Notes: generated by a model not told the origin, from the sequence alone. 64,000 nucleotides of DNA from Halopiger aswanensis (GCF_003610195.1 NZ_RAPO01000002.1:1302001-1366000); one strand, 5' to 3'; shown: positions 1 to 8,931, numbered from the stretch's first letter. Made by a program: numbers and translations.

Positions 1-248
1 GGCGCACCGACGCGGGACTTGCTCTGTCGCTCGGAGTGGTTGAACGCGCGCCACTCCGGCCCGCGGTCGATGTTGCTCTCCTCGACGACCAGTCCGCAGT
101 CCTCGCAGACGAGTTCTCGCTGGTCCCCGCTCCTGACGAGATTGTCCGAGTTACACTCCGTGCACACCCGTTCGTCCCCCTCCTGCTGTTCCTCGCGATC
201 CGTCGTCGTTTCGGAGTCGTGCGTGCGCTGCCGGGTGAGCCTATCCAT
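1..248 (-). CDS. tfb: Transcription initiation factor IIB (TFB), 5' part only
   Basis: The gene runs off the left edge of the window, so only about 82 N-terminal residues are visible. After an acidic, Gln-rich start the protein has a zinc ribbon with CTEC and CEDCG pairs (about residues 29-53), then the B-finger/linker region with the RGPEWRAF motif typical of archaeal TFB. TFB bridges TBP at the TATA box to RNA polymerase. Haloarchaea carry several tfb paralogs and this fragment cannot say which one this is. ATG at 248 is chosen because a TATA-like CTTAAG lies about 27 bases upstream, fitting a leaderless mRNA. Confidence 0.93.
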   Translation of the reverse strand, partial: MDRLTRQRTHDSETTTDREEQQEGDERVCTECNSDNLVRSGDQRELVCEDCGLVVEESNIDRGPEWRAFNHSERQSKSRVGA

Positions 249-271
249 TACCCGATACAACCGGCCCAGTG

Positions 272-279
272 GCTTAAGG
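272..279 (-). promoter_or_regulatory. TATA-like box of the tfb gene
   Basis: CTTAAG-centred box whose centre is about 27 bases upstream of the tfb ATG at 248, the spacing expected for a leaderless haloarchaeal transcript. Predicted by position and composition only. Confidence 0.45.
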
Positions 280-395
280 GACGTGCTATGACAACAGACT
301 GTTAGTACCCAGCGATCGAACCGCTATTCGAGCGAATTCGTGCCTAATGGCGCCCAAAACGGGAAACGCGCGGTGGAGAAGATAGCGAACGGCGA

Positions 396-1688
396 TTACG
401 CGGCGGGTTCGTCGCCGGCGTCCGTCCCGCTGCTGTCGGCCCCGTCCTCGTCCGCGACGACCTCGCGGAACGCGTCGAGGATGACCTGCTTCGTTACCGC
501 CCCGCGAGAGGTCCAGTGGTTCGCGAAGTCCAGCATGTCGTCGTAGATATCGGGTTTGCAGCCCGCGGCCTTGGGGTGGCCGCCGCCGTTGACCTTCCCC
601 GCGACCTCGTGGCAGCGGTCGAACTCGTCGGTGCCGCGGATGGAGGCCGAGCCGGCGGGTTTGACGATCACCGAGGCGTCGGCGCCCGCCTCGCGCATCG
701 CTTCGGCGACCTCGTTTTGCGAGCAGCGGCCGTAGGTGACGCCGACGGTGTAGCCGCCGATCTCGCGGTACTCCGCGCGCGCGATGGCGCGGTCGATCAG
801 CGCCTCCTTCTCGACGCGGCGCTCGGAGATGTAGTCGCGGACCCAGTCCGGCAAGTCGACGCCGTACTCGCGGACGACCTCGACGTACTCCGCGGGGTCG
901 GTCCAGTAGGCGTAGTCCGCCAGATCGTCGCTGCGGGGATCCTCGCGCAGCCAGAGGTCGTGGTCCCGCGTCACGGCTGCCAGTTCCTCGTACATCGGCG
1001 AGAAGTCGTACTCGAGCGAACGGTAGACGACGTCCGCGCTGCACTCCTCGTCGGAGTCGCCGATCACGAGGTCGACGCCGGCGTCCCGAACCGCCTGCGC
1101 GACGTCGTCGTCCCACTGGTGGTGGTCGTACCACGCGACCGACGAGGCGGTCTCGAGGGCCGCCTCGAGTTCGTCCTCGACGTACTCGTACCTGTCCGGC
1201 GCGAGGTCGCAGACGAACAGGTCGACGCCGTCGTCGCCGTACTCGGCGACCCGCGCGATCGCGTCCTCGACGTCGTGGGGGCTGGCGGGGATCAGCGCGA
1301 CCTCGTGTGGGGTCGGTTCGGGCTCCTCGAGCGGGCTCTCGACCTCGTCGCCGGCGAGACCGACGGCCGTCTCCTCGGCGTCGTCGACGGCGTCGGCCGC
1401 GTCCGACGCTTCCGTGGGTGCATCGTCCGCGTCGCCGTCCTCAGTCTCGTCGTCCGGTTCGGGAACGTTCCGGACGTCGTCGTAGGCCTCCCGAATCAGG
1501 GCGACGCAGGCCAGTCCGTCGGCGTCGGGGTCGGCGACGACCGCGACCTCGGCGCCCTCGAGGGCGGCGGCCGCCTGCTCCTCTTCTAGGTCCTCCTCGA
1601 CCGTGTCGGGCAGGAAAAAGCCGGTTCCGGGGAGGACGGACTTGCGGGCCAGCGGCAGATCGCCGCTGTCGATGAGTTCGTCGTACAT
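396..1688 (-). CDS. DHH/DHHA1-family phosphoesterase (RecJ-like)
   Basis: 430 residues. Motif DPDADG (D53, D55, D57) is DHH motif I, the YDHHQ motif (D188-H190) is the signature DHH, and a GGGHPKAAG motif near residue 370 marks the DHHA1 domain. These residues bind two metals in RecJ-like 5'-3' exonucleases and in nano-RNA or cyclic-dinucleotide phosphodiesterases. The substrate cannot be told from sequence. A very acidic, low-complexity insert (about residues 76-128) sits between motif I and the rest of the DHH domain. No signal peptide or membrane segment is seen, so it should be cytosolic. It lies upstream of tfb on the same strand, but tfb has its own TATA-like box. Confidence 0.9.
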   Translation of the reverse strand: MYDELIDSGDLPLARKSVLPGTGFFLPDTVEEDLEEEQAAAALEGAEVAVVADPDADGLACVALIREAYDDVRNVPEPDDETEDGDADDAPTEASDAADAVDDAEETAVGLAGDEVESPLEEPEPTPHEVALIPASPHDVEDAIARVAEYGDDGVDLFVCDLAPDRYEYVEDELEAALETASSVAWYDHHQWDDDVAQAVRDAGVDLVIGDSDEECSADVVYRSLEYDFSPMYEELAAVTRDHDLWLREDPRSDDLADYAYWTDPAEYVEVVREYGVDLPDWVRDYISERRVEKEALIDRAIARAEYREIGGYTVGVTYGRCSQNEVAEAMREAGADASVIVKPAGSASIRGTDEFDRCHEVAGKVNGGGHPKAAGCKPDIYDDMLDFANHWTSRGAVTKQVILDAFREVVADEDGADSSGTDAGDEPAA

Positions 1689-1773
1689 GTTCCCTCCTGG
1701 GCGGCGGGCGGGGAAGTGCGTTCCCCTCTGCTCCCGTCGCGGCGACTCGAGAATGCGACTCGAGAGTAGTCGA

Positions 1774-2253
1774 CTACGCGTCCGCGGCCGTCTCGGCGAC
1801 CGCGTCGGTTTCGGACTCCTCGTCGCCCGCCGGCTCGAGTTGCCGAACCGTCAGCACGGGTGCGGGCGAGGTTCGGACGACCCGCTCGGCGACGCTGCCC
1901 AGCAGCAGGCGGTTCTCGCCGTGGCGGCCGCGGGTACCGGTCGCGACCAGGTCGGCGTCGATTTCGCGGGCGTACTCGCAGATCTCGGCTGCGGGCCGAC
2001 CCTCGCGGACCGCCGTCTTCACCTCCCGGTCGGCGCGGTCCTCGACGGTCCCGAGCGCGGCGTCCGCGTGGGTCTCGAGGGCGGTTCGGAGCTCCTCGCG
2101 GAGCTGTTCGGGCGAGGCGTCGACCTCGCTGGCGTCGACGACCGACAGCGCGTGGACCTCGGCGTCGAACCGGTCGGCGAGATCGAGCGCGACGTCGACG
2201 GCCCGCTTGACGCTCTCGGAGCCGTCGGTGGCGACCACGACCGTATCGAACAT
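1774..2253 (-). CDS. Universal stress protein (UspA family)
   Basis: 159 residues from the ATG at 2253. An upstream in-frame start at 2421 exists, but the Usp fold begins exactly at MFDTVVVATDGSE. The C-terminal half has the ATP-binding pattern GTRGRHGENRLLLGS (G-2x-G-9x-G-S/T class), so ATP binding is predicted. An acidic tail of about 20 residues follows the fold. The gene is transcribed away from a second Usp gene at 2430, with both promoters in the 176 bases between. Usp proteins bind ATP or partner proteins during stress; the specific role is unknown. Confidence 0.92.
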   Translation of the reverse strand: MFDTVVVATDGSESVKRAVDVALDLADRFDAEVHALSVVDASEVDASPEQLREELRTALETHADAALGTVEDRADREVKTAVREGRPAAEICEYAREIDADLVATGTRGRHGENRLLLGSVAERVVRTSPAPVLTVRQLEPAGDEESETDAVAETAADA

Positions 2254-2275
2254 GCGCGAGGGTTCTGTCTCCGGT

Positions 2276-2284
2276 GGCTTAAAC
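2276..2284 (-). promoter_or_regulatory. TATA-like box for the 2253 Usp gene
   Basis: GTTTAAG read on the minus strand, centred about 27 bases upstream of the ATG at 2253, with no Shine-Dalgarno between. This supports both the chosen start and leaderless transcription. Confidence 0.45.
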
Positions 2285-2429
2285 TCCACTGCTCTTGCAG
2301 TTGCTCGGTCGTTCCGCTGACGCGGTCGCGACTCGAGCGCGCCGCCACGACTCGAGCGGAGTATCACGATTCCGAAGTCGCCGACGCCACGGGGAGACCT
2401 TTTTGGCATCGGCGCACACACTGGCGCGT

Positions 2430-2897
2430 ATGGACGACAGCAAGCCGTTTTCCGTCGACACCGTTCTCGCGCCGGTCGACGGAAGCGACGAGTCCGCCAC
2501 CGCCGTCGAATACGCCGTCGCCGTCGCGGATCGGTACGACGCGTCCGTCCACACGCTGTTCGTGCTCGGACAGGGCGTCGTCCACGGCATGGACGCCGGT
2601 ACCGTCGACGAGGACGCCGTCGCCGAGGACACGAAGAACTTCCTCGAGGACGTCGGCACGATCGCCGACGAGGCCGACGTCCCCCTGTCGACGTCGATCG
2701 ACGACGGGTTCTCCCAGACCCGCAAGACCCGCCACCCCGGCAACGTCGTGCTCGATACGGCCGACGAGATCGACGCCGACTTCATCGTTCTGCCGCGGGA
2801 ACCGGTGAGCGACGCGACGGCTGCGGAGGTTGAAGTCCTCGAGAAGGCGGCCGAGTACGTGCTGTCGTACGCGAGCCAGCCCGTTCTGTCGGTGTAG
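2430..2897 (+). CDS. Universal stress protein (UspA family)
   Basis: 155 residues from ATG 2430; the longer frame from 2295 lacks any Usp similarity in its extension. The N terminus VDTVLAPVDGSDESATA is the first Usp beta strand and the DGS loop. The usual ATP-binding G-2x-G-9x-G pattern is not obvious; the region after FIVLPREP lacks the glycines, so it may be of the non-ATP-binding subtype. It is divergent from the Usp gene at 2253 and convergent with the GNAT gene. Confidence 0.88.
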   Translation: MDDSKPFSVDTVLAPVDGSDESATAVEYAVAVADRYDASVHTLFVLGQGVVHGMDAGTVDEDAVAEDTKNFLEDVGTIADEADVPLSTSIDDGFSQTRKTRHPGNVVLDTADEIDADFIVLPREPVSDATAAEVEVLEKAAEYVLSYASQPVLSV

Positions 2898-2913
2898 AAC
2901 GTCCCGCGACGAG

Positions 2914-3477
2914 TCAGTCCAGCAGAATCGCCATCTCCTGTTCGAAACTCTCCGTCCCCGTCGCCTCGAAGCCGACGCGCTTGTAGAGCGCGATCGCCGG
3001 CTGGTTCCACCGCTCGACGGTCAGCCACACCTTCTCGATGCCGACGTCGCTGGCGTGGCCCAGTAAGTGCTCGAGCAACTGCGTCCCGATACCGGCCCGC
3101 TGGTAGGCCTGCAGGACGAAGATCGCCAGTTCCCACTCGACGTCGCTGCGGGCCTCGATCGCGCCCGGATCGTCCGTGTCGGGGACGAGTACGGCGTGGC
3201 CGATCACGTCGCCGTCGTGGCGCGCGACGACGTTGACGCTCTCGTCGGCGATCGTCTCGAGCCAGTTGCGGATCCGCTCCTCGCCGGTCGGCGGGATCCC
3301 CTGGGCTCGATCGGAGGGGTCGAAGTCGTCGTACATCGCGACGACGTCGTCGACGACGGCTTCGAAGTCCGCGGGGGCTCGGACCTCGATCGATCGGCCG
3401 TCGCCGTCCTCGAACGTCGTCGGCGGCGACGGGAACGGTCCGGCCGGCTCGTCCGGATACGGTCGCGTCCCTGACAT
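2914..3477 (-). CDS. GNAT-family N-acetyltransferase
   Basis: 187 residues. The acetyl-CoA pyrophosphate-binding motif is YQRAGIGTQLLEHLL (R/Q-x-x-G-x-G/A), followed by the beta6-alpha4 pattern WNQPAIALYKRVGFEATGTE characteristic of GNAT enzymes acting on small amines or protein amino groups. The N-terminal 25 residues are a disordered Pro/Asp-rich lead. The acceptor is unknown. Its stop is 16 bases from the end of the convergent Usp gene, and its start is two bases from the stop of the upstream Usp gene at 3848, so those two probably share an mRNA. Confidence 0.9.
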   Translation of the reverse strand: MSGTRPYPDEPAGPFPSPPTTFEDGDGRSIEVRAPADFEAVVDDVVAMYDDFDPSDRAQGIPPTGEERIRNWLETIADESVNVVARHDGDVIGHAVLVPDTDDPGAIEARSDVEWELAIFVLQAYQRAGIGTQLLEHLLGHASDVGIEKVWLTVERWNQPAIALYKRVGFEATGTESFEQEMAILLD

Positions 3478-3479
3478 CG

Positions 3480-3848
3480 TTATCGCACGAGCTTGACGGT
3501 CGTCGGGGCGTTCAACAGCACGAATTCGGTGATCGGGCCGAGCTGGATCTTCCCCATCGGCGACAGGGTGCCGCCGCCGATCACCAGCTGGTCGAACTCG
3601 CCCTGTTCGGCGTAGTCGACCAGCGCGCTGCCCGGATCGCCCTCGAGGCGGACGATCTCGGCGTCGAGGCCGGCCTCCTCGAGGTGGTCCTCGGCTTCCG
3701 TCGCCATCTCGTCCTGCGAGCGCTTCGATTCGGGTTTATCGAGGACGGCGACGGTGAGTTTGTCGCCGGCCTCCTGCGTCCGATCGATGGTCTGTTGGAG
3801 CGCTTTCACCGATTCGTCGCTGCCCCCGAGACCCAGTAAGACGTTCAT
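3480..3848 (-). CDS. Small universal stress protein
   Basis: 122 residues from ATG 3848; the longer frame from 3947 adds an unrelated Pro-rich extension. MNVLLGLGGSDES is the first Usp strand with GGS in place of the common DGS, and the C-terminal GGGTLSPMGKIQLGP retains a glycine pattern that could bind nucleotide. It is short for a Usp domain (usually 140-150). It is the third Usp gene within 2.1 kb and probably cotranscribed with the GNAT gene downstream. Confidence 0.85.
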   Translation of the reverse strand: MNVLLGLGGSDESVKALQQTIDRTQEAGDKLTVAVLDKPESKRSQDEMATEAEDHLEEAGLDAEIVRLEGDPGSALVDYAEQGEFDQLVIGGGTLSPMGKIQLGPITEFVLLNAPTTVKLVR

Positions 3849-3998
3849 ATACGTGCGTGTGTCCGCACGGACGAAAACCGTTATGCCGGGCGACGGGGTG
3901 ACACGGGGAACCGCGGGTCTACACGACGCGCTGGGACCGACTGGCACACGAGTTCCGTGACGACGCTGTTAAGACCGTGTAGGGAGTACGGTGACCGA

Positions 3999-5444
3999 AT
4001 GAGTGACGCGGCGCTCGATGTCGTAGAGTTCCTGCTCACGACGAGCGTGTATTCGGACGACAGGACGCTGGACGAGAACGATCTGCCGCCGTCGTTCCGC
4101 CGAGTTTTCTGGACCGGGGGCGCGAACGGCGGCAGCGACGACGGCGATAGCGACGACGGAACCAGCCGCCGCCGCACCGGCATCAGTCGCCCGCTCTCGG
4201 CCACGAACAGCACGGCACGCGAGGCGACCGGGGTCGACCAACCCTGGGCTGCCGTCTCGGAACTGATGTTCACCGAGCGCGACGAGTTCTCCGGGACGAT
4301 CACCCTCACCCAGGAGGAGATGGCCGAGCGGTGGTTCGCCGAGCGCGCCACCGAGCAGCGGCTGCTCGAGAACCCGACGCTGGCGAAACACTTCGAAGCG
4401 CACGACGAGTACGGGGACGACTTCGACGTCACCCACGAGGAAGCCCGCGAGCAAAACCGGCCGATCCGCGCGGATCGAGTCTGGATCGACGGCCTGCTCG
4501 AGGAGTACTTCGACGAGGAGGAGGACGAGGAGATGCTCGACCTCGTCGAGGTACGAGCACCCGAGGAGATCGATATCACCCTCGACGATCTCGTCCTCAC
4601 GGCAGATCAGGAGGGTGAAATCGACAAGATCGCGAAGGCGATCGAACACCGCGACTACCTCTCGGAGATCGGCCTTCGCGAGATCGGGAAGTTGCTGTTC
4701 GTCGGGCCTCCCGGCACTGGAAAGACGTCGACTGCACAGGCGCTGGCCCGCGACATGGATCTGCCCTTCGTCGAGGTCAAACTCTCGATGATCACCTCCC
4801 AGTATCTGGGCGAGACGGCGAAAAACGTCGACAAGACCTTCGAGGTCGCCAAGCGACTGTCGCCGTGTATCCTCTTTATCGACGAGTTCGACTTCGTCGC
4901 CAAGACCCGCCGCAGCGACGAACACGCCGCCCTCAAGCGCGCCGTCAACACCCTGCTCAAGAGCATCGACAACATCTCCCTGATCGAGGACGACGTCCTG
5001 CTGATCGGCGCGACGAACCACCCCGATCAGCTCGACGACGCCGCCTGGCGCCGCTTCGACGAGATCATCAACTTTCCCAAGCCCGACTACAACATGCGGG
5101 CCGACATCCTCCAGGTCATCACCCGCCAGATGAAAATCGAGGAATTCGACCCGCAACTCATCGCCGAGGCCACGGAGGGGCTGACCGGTAGCGACCTCCG
5201 AATGGTCCTCCGGGAGGCCGTTCTCGAGGCGCTGACAGAAGATCGGACGACGCTCACGCAGGAAGACCTGCTCAACGCCGTCGAGGAGTTCGAGGAGCGC
5301 GACAACCTGAAGAACATGGACATGATCGAGGGCGACCACGACGCCCTGGTCGCGGGCGGCGATATCGAGGGGGCTGCGAGCGACGGCGGACAGTCGCACG
5401 ACCACGACCACGATCACGACCACGATCACAGCCACGACCACTGA
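3999..5444 (+). CDS. AAA+ ATPase (FtsH/CDC48-like single module) with His/Asp tail
   Basis: 481 residues from ATG 3999. An unassigned N-terminal part (1-200) holds a Gly/Asp/Ser-rich linker (40-60) and an acidic segment. The AAA module has Walker A GPPGTGKT (236-243), Walker B ILFIDE (D295, E296), a sensor-1 GATN and arginine-finger-like AWRRFDE, ending in an alpha-helical lid with the GSDLRMVLREA motif. No protease or membrane domain follows. The last 17 residues alternate His and Asp, a probable metal-binding tail. Haloarchaea have many such stand-alone AAA proteins of unknown substrate. It is divergent from the 3848 Usp gene. Confidence 0.9.
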   Translation: MSDAALDVVEFLLTTSVYSDDRTLDENDLPPSFRRVFWTGGANGGSDDGDSDDGTSRRRTGISRPLSATNSTAREATGVDQPWAAVSELMFTERDEFSGTITLTQEEMAERWFAERATEQRLLENPTLAKHFEAHDEYGDDFDVTHEEAREQNRPIRADRVWIDGLLEEYFDEEEDEEMLDLVEVRAPEEIDITLDDLVLTADQEGEIDKIAKAIEHRDYLSEIGLREIGKLLFVGPPGTGKTSTAQALARDMDLPFVEVKLSMITSQYLGETAKNVDKTFEVAKRLSPCILFIDEFDFVAKTRRSDEHAALKRAVNTLLKSIDNISLIEDDVLLIGATNHPDQLDDAAWRRFDEIINFPKPDYNMRADILQVITRQMKIEEFDPQLIAEATEGLTGSDLRMVLREAVLEALTEDRTTLTQEDLLNAVEEFEERDNLKNMDMIEGDHDALVAGGDIEGAASDGGQSHDHDHDHDHDHSHDH

Positions 5445-5507
5445 GCGGCGGCTACAGCACTCCATCACCGCCGGCCGCAACCCGCGTCGACGGGACGAGT
5501 CGGAACC

Positions 5508-8384
5508 CTATTCTGCCGCGTCGGATTCGTCGTCCTCGAGCGCCGACTTCGCGGCGTACGCGACGCCGCCGGCGACGCCCGCGGCGCCCGCGCCGACGCC
5601 GAAGCCGGGGATCGAATCGTCGCTCTCGTCGACGCCGCCGTCGTCTTCGGACCCCTCCCCCGTCTCGTCCTCGGCATCGGCCTCGCCGATCTGGGCGAGC
5701 GGAATCGTGGCGGGCTCGTCCGCCGAGTGAGCGAGCGCCTCGGACTGGTCGATCCCGTCGGGCGTGACCATGTCGATGACGTTCGGCGCGTTCGGCGCCT
5801 CGGCGCCGCCGAAGGTCCACTCGCCGCCCTCGGTTGATACCGAACGGACGCGGCCCTCGCCGTGGCCGTCCATGCTGCAGACGATCGCCATCCCCTCGCC
5901 CTCGGGGACGTACTCGAGGCCGTCGCGGGGGACGATCAGCGCGACGGTCCGGGGATCGTTCTCGCGGTCGTACTCGACGTCGACGCCGCTGACGTACTCG
6001 CCGTCGGCGGTTTCGACGCGGGGCTCGAACTCGTTGCCGAAGCCGTCCGCGACGACGCGGTGGTGGTAGGGCGCGTCGAACTGCGCGTTGACGCCCTCGC
6101 GGGCTTCGGTCGCCCCTCCCTCGGCGTCGGGGTCGCGGAGGTACACCTGCATCATCGGGTGCGAGAAGCCGTGGGAGCCGCCCCACGGGTCGGAGAGTTC
6201 GTTCTGGAACTCGTACTCGATGCGGTAGCCGTCCTCCCCGCCCTCGATCGTCACCGACGCGAGGTCGAGTTCGCCCGCGGGGATCTCGTCGGTCGTCGGG
6301 TAGGTGTAGGTCCCCGGCCCGTGGTCGGTTCCGTCTTCGGACTCCCAGACGACGATCGGATCGGTCGGCATCGTGAAGTCGGTCGGCTCGTCCGCCTCGA
6401 GGACGACGGCCGTCCCGACGGTCACCTCGGCGTAGTCGCCGTCGTCGGCGTACTCGATGTTCGCTTCGCCGCCGGCCAGCAGGTTCTCCTCGTGGACGTA
6501 GTCGCCGACGGTGATCGTCTGCGGGCCGGTTGCGAAGTTCAACAGGACGACCGCCCGGCGGTCAGTCTCGGGATCGTACCGCGCGAACGCGAGTCCGCCG
6601 TCTTCCTCGGCGCGGTAGTCGATCCGCTCGAGGCGGCCGCGCGCGCCGAAGGCGGGGTGGTCCTGGTAGAGGCCGACGAGCCGCCGGTAGAAGTCCAGTA
6701 GGTCCTCGTCGAACTCACCCCAGTTCATCGCCTCGCGCCACTCGCGCAGGCCGGTCTCCTGGCCGTAGTAGATCAGGGGCACGCCGGGGAGGGTGAACGT
6801 CGCCGCGGCCGCGGCGCGCTGGGCTTCCCCGCCGTGGTTCGCGAGGTACCGGTCCGTGTCGTGGTTCTCGACGTACTGCATGAACAGCGCGCGGTCCGGC
6901 GCGCCCTCGGCCCGCCGGCGCTCGACCGCCTCGAGGATTCCCTCGGCGTTGCCGTCGGCCGCGTCCGACAGCGCCGCGTGGAGGTGGTTGTCGTAGTGGA
7001 GGTCGAACAGGCCGCCGGCAAACTCCACGTCGTAGGGCATCGTCTCGTCCAGCATGAGGAACTCGGGGTCGTGGCGCTCGAGTCGGTCGTAGACCTCCTG
7101 CCAGAATCCCTTGGGGACGCCCCAGGCGACGTCGGCGCGGATGCCGTCGACCCGCTCGGCCCAGAAGTCGATGACCTCGAGCAGGTACTCCCGGACCTCG
7201 GGTTCGTTGTAGTTCAGGTTCGGGATATCCGCCCAACCGAAGTAGAACTCCGCCTCGAGGGCCTCGCGGTCCGTCCAGCGGTACCAGTCGGCGTACTTCT
7301 CGTGTTCGGGATGGTCCGGATCGGTCGCCGCCTGAAAGAACGGATGGCTGTCGGCGGTGTGGTTGATCACGAGGTCGAAGATGACCTTGATGTCGCGCTC
7401 GTGGCACGCCTCGACGAGCGCCTCGAACTCCTCGAGCGACCCCAGGTCGGGGTCGGTCGCGAAGTAGTCGCTGATGTGGTAGCCGTGGGGACCGCCCTCT
7501 TCGGGCGGGGTGCCGAAGCCGCGGTCGGTCTCGAGGAACGGCGTCATCCAGACGGCGTCGACCCCCAGCTCGGCCAGGTGGTCGATCCGGTCGGCGATCG
7601 TGTCGAAGGTCGGCTCGTCCTGATCCGGGAACCGCCGGGTGAAGATCTCGTAGATGACGGCGTTTTCGGCCCAGTCGGGCACGTCGTAGGGGTGTTCGAC
7701 GCGGATCGAGTCGCCGTCGGGGACGAGATCGATCGCGTCCGGGACCGAGTGGCGCGTGCCGACCGCGACGGCGTGGACGCGCACGCGGTCGTCGATCTCC
7801 GACGCCGAGATCGGGCCCTCGAGGTCGCCGAGCCGGTCGCGGTGGCGATCGTCGAGGTAGAACTCGACGTCTAGATCGCCGCCCACGACGTCCTCGCGGT
7901 CGGCCGCCCTCGCCGTCGCGCTCAGGACCACCCGATCGCCGACGACCTCGGCGTCGAGGTCGACCGTCGGGCGTGCACCGTCCTCGGTCTCCTCGGGGTA
8001 GACCCGGACCGTGAGATCGTGAACGCCGTCGGGCGCCTCGAGTTCGAGTCGGTACTCGCCCGGCTCGTCGGGATCGAAGCCGACGACGCCGTCGCCCTCG
8101 AGCGACGGGTCGGCGCCCGCGGGTGCCTCCGCGACGGACCAGGAGTAGTCGGCGTCGCCGTCGGGGTTCCACGGCGCGATGCTGTCCCGCGTCTCCGTTT
8201 CGTGGCCGAGCGGATCGGCGATCTCCTCGCCGGCGTGCAGGAATCGCGGTCGTCCCGGATGGTGCGAGCCGTCGCCGCTCTCCAACTCGATCGTCGCTCG
8301 ATCCGTCTGGTGCTCCGCGCTCGCCGGCACGGCGGTCGACGCGACCGCCGCTGCGAGCCCGGCGATGAACGTCCGTCGTTCCAT
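5508..8384 (-). CDS. Tat-exported GH13 (alpha-amylase family) glycoside hydrolase
   Basis: 958 residues. It starts with a twin-arginine signal (ERRTFIAGLAAAVAS, cleavage near residue 22). An N-terminal beta-sandwich-like region (about 30-210) precedes the GH13 barrel with conserved regions DLVINH (337-342), GIRADVAW (nucleophile D418), MLDET (acid E447) and VENHDT (N507-H508-D509). It should hydrolyse alpha-glucans outside the cell. A C-terminal domain (about 690-900) resembles the glucodextranase-type C-terminal module. The tail has an Asp/Glu-rich linker, a PGFGVG motif (about 926) and an Ala/Gly hydrophobic stretch, but ends in acidic residues. It is convergent with the AAA ATPase gene. 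Confidence 0.92.
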   Translation of the reverse strand: MERRTFIAGLAAAVASTAVPASAEHQTDRATIELESGDGSHHPGRPRFLHAGEEIADPLGHETETRDSIAPWNPDGDADYSWSVAEAPAGADPSLEGDGVVGFDPDEPGEYRLELEAPDGVHDLTVRVYPEETEDGARPTVDLDAEVVGDRVVLSATARAADREDVVGGDLDVEFYLDDRHRDRLGDLEGPISASEIDDRVRVHAVAVGTRHSVPDAIDLVPDGDSIRVEHPYDVPDWAENAVIYEIFTRRFPDQDEPTFDTIADRIDHLAELGVDAVWMTPFLETDRGFGTPPEEGGPHGYHISDYFATDPDLGSLEEFEALVEACHERDIKVIFDLVINHTADSHPFFQAATDPDHPEHEKYADWYRWTDREALEAEFYFGWADIPNLNYNEPEVREYLLEVIDFWAERVDGIRADVAWGVPKGFWQEVYDRLERHDPEFLMLDETMPYDVEFAGGLFDLHYDNHLHAALSDAADGNAEGILEAVERRRAEGAPDRALFMQYVENHDTDRYLANHGGEAQRAAAAATFTLPGVPLIYYGQETGLREWREAMNWGEFDEDLLDFYRRLVGLYQDHPAFGARGRLERIDYRAEEDGGLAFARYDPETDRRAVVLLNFATGPQTITVGDYVHEENLLAGGEANIEYADDGDYAEVTVGTAVVLEADEPTDFTMPTDPIVVWESEDGTDHGPGTYTYPTTDEIPAGELDLASVTIEGGEDGYRIEYEFQNELSDPWGGSHGFSHPMMQVYLRDPDAEGGATEAREGVNAQFDAPYHHRVVADGFGNEFEPRVETADGEYVSGVDVEYDRENDPRTVALIVPRDGLEYVPEGEGMAIVCSMDGHGEGRVRSVSTEGGEWTFGGAEAPNAPNVIDMVTPDGIDQSEALAHSADEPATIPLAQIGEADAEDETGEGSEDDGGVDESDDSIPGFGVGAGAAGVAGGVAYAAKSALEDDESDAAE

Positions 8385-8544
8385 GCTACCGAGTGTGTTA
8401 CCACTCGCCGACTTAGTATTTATGATGAAAATTTACTTCACACGTGTCCGATCGGCGGCCGCGACGGCGGAACGAGAGCGCGGCGGGCTGTCGTGACGGC
8501 CGAGATCAGTGTACCCTTTATGCGACGGGCGCTAATCACACGTC

Positions 8545-8895
8545 ATGAGAGACACTGCGCCACACGGAGCGGCAGTGCCCGGAACCGACGGCGACGCCGC
8601 GGACGCGTTCGCCGAGCGGGTGCGGACCGAACACGGCGACGCGATCCGCGATCTCGTCGTCTTCGGCGACGCAGTTCAGGGCGAACGCGACGTCCACGCC
8701 GAAGCCGAGGTCCTGATCGTCCTCGAGGAGGCCGACGAAGAACGGGAGCAGCAACTCGAGGGACTGGCCGAAACCGTCGGCGCCGAGTACGGCATCGTCT
8801 TCTCGCCGTACATCCTTCCGGCCGAGCGAGTCGAGGACCAGGAGGATCATCCGCTGCTCCGGCGGGCGTTCGCTGAAGGGCGATCGTATGTATAA
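8545..8895 (+). CDS. Nucleotidyltransferase-fold protein with altered active site
   Basis: 116 residues. The segment VVFGDAVQGERDVHAEAEVLIVL aligns with the minimal-nucleotidyltransferase pattern (GS followed about ten residues later by DxD), but here GS is GD and the metal-binding DxD is ExE (AEAEV). It may be catalytically dead or altered. Such proteins often pair with a HEPN partner; none is adjacent here. The next gene starts about 36 bases downstream on the same strand. Confidence 0.72.
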   Translation: MRDTAPHGAAVPGTDGDAADAFAERVRTEHGDAIRDLVVFGDAVQGERDVHAEAEVLIVLEEADEEREQQLEGLAETVGAEYGIVFSPYILPAERVEDQEDHPLLRRAFAEGRSYV

Positions 8896-8931
8896 CCGGG
8901 TGCGCAAGCGCGCGAGAGGGCCGCGGTGACG

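Noticed and set aside
3969-5480. Long antisense frame opposite the AAA+ ATPase
   Set aside because: Shadow of the real gene: the sense strand has complete AAA motifs, the antisense frame has none.
5445-5507. GC-rich symmetry between the convergent AAA and amylase genes as a terminator
   Set aside because: No clean stem and no T-run could be placed.
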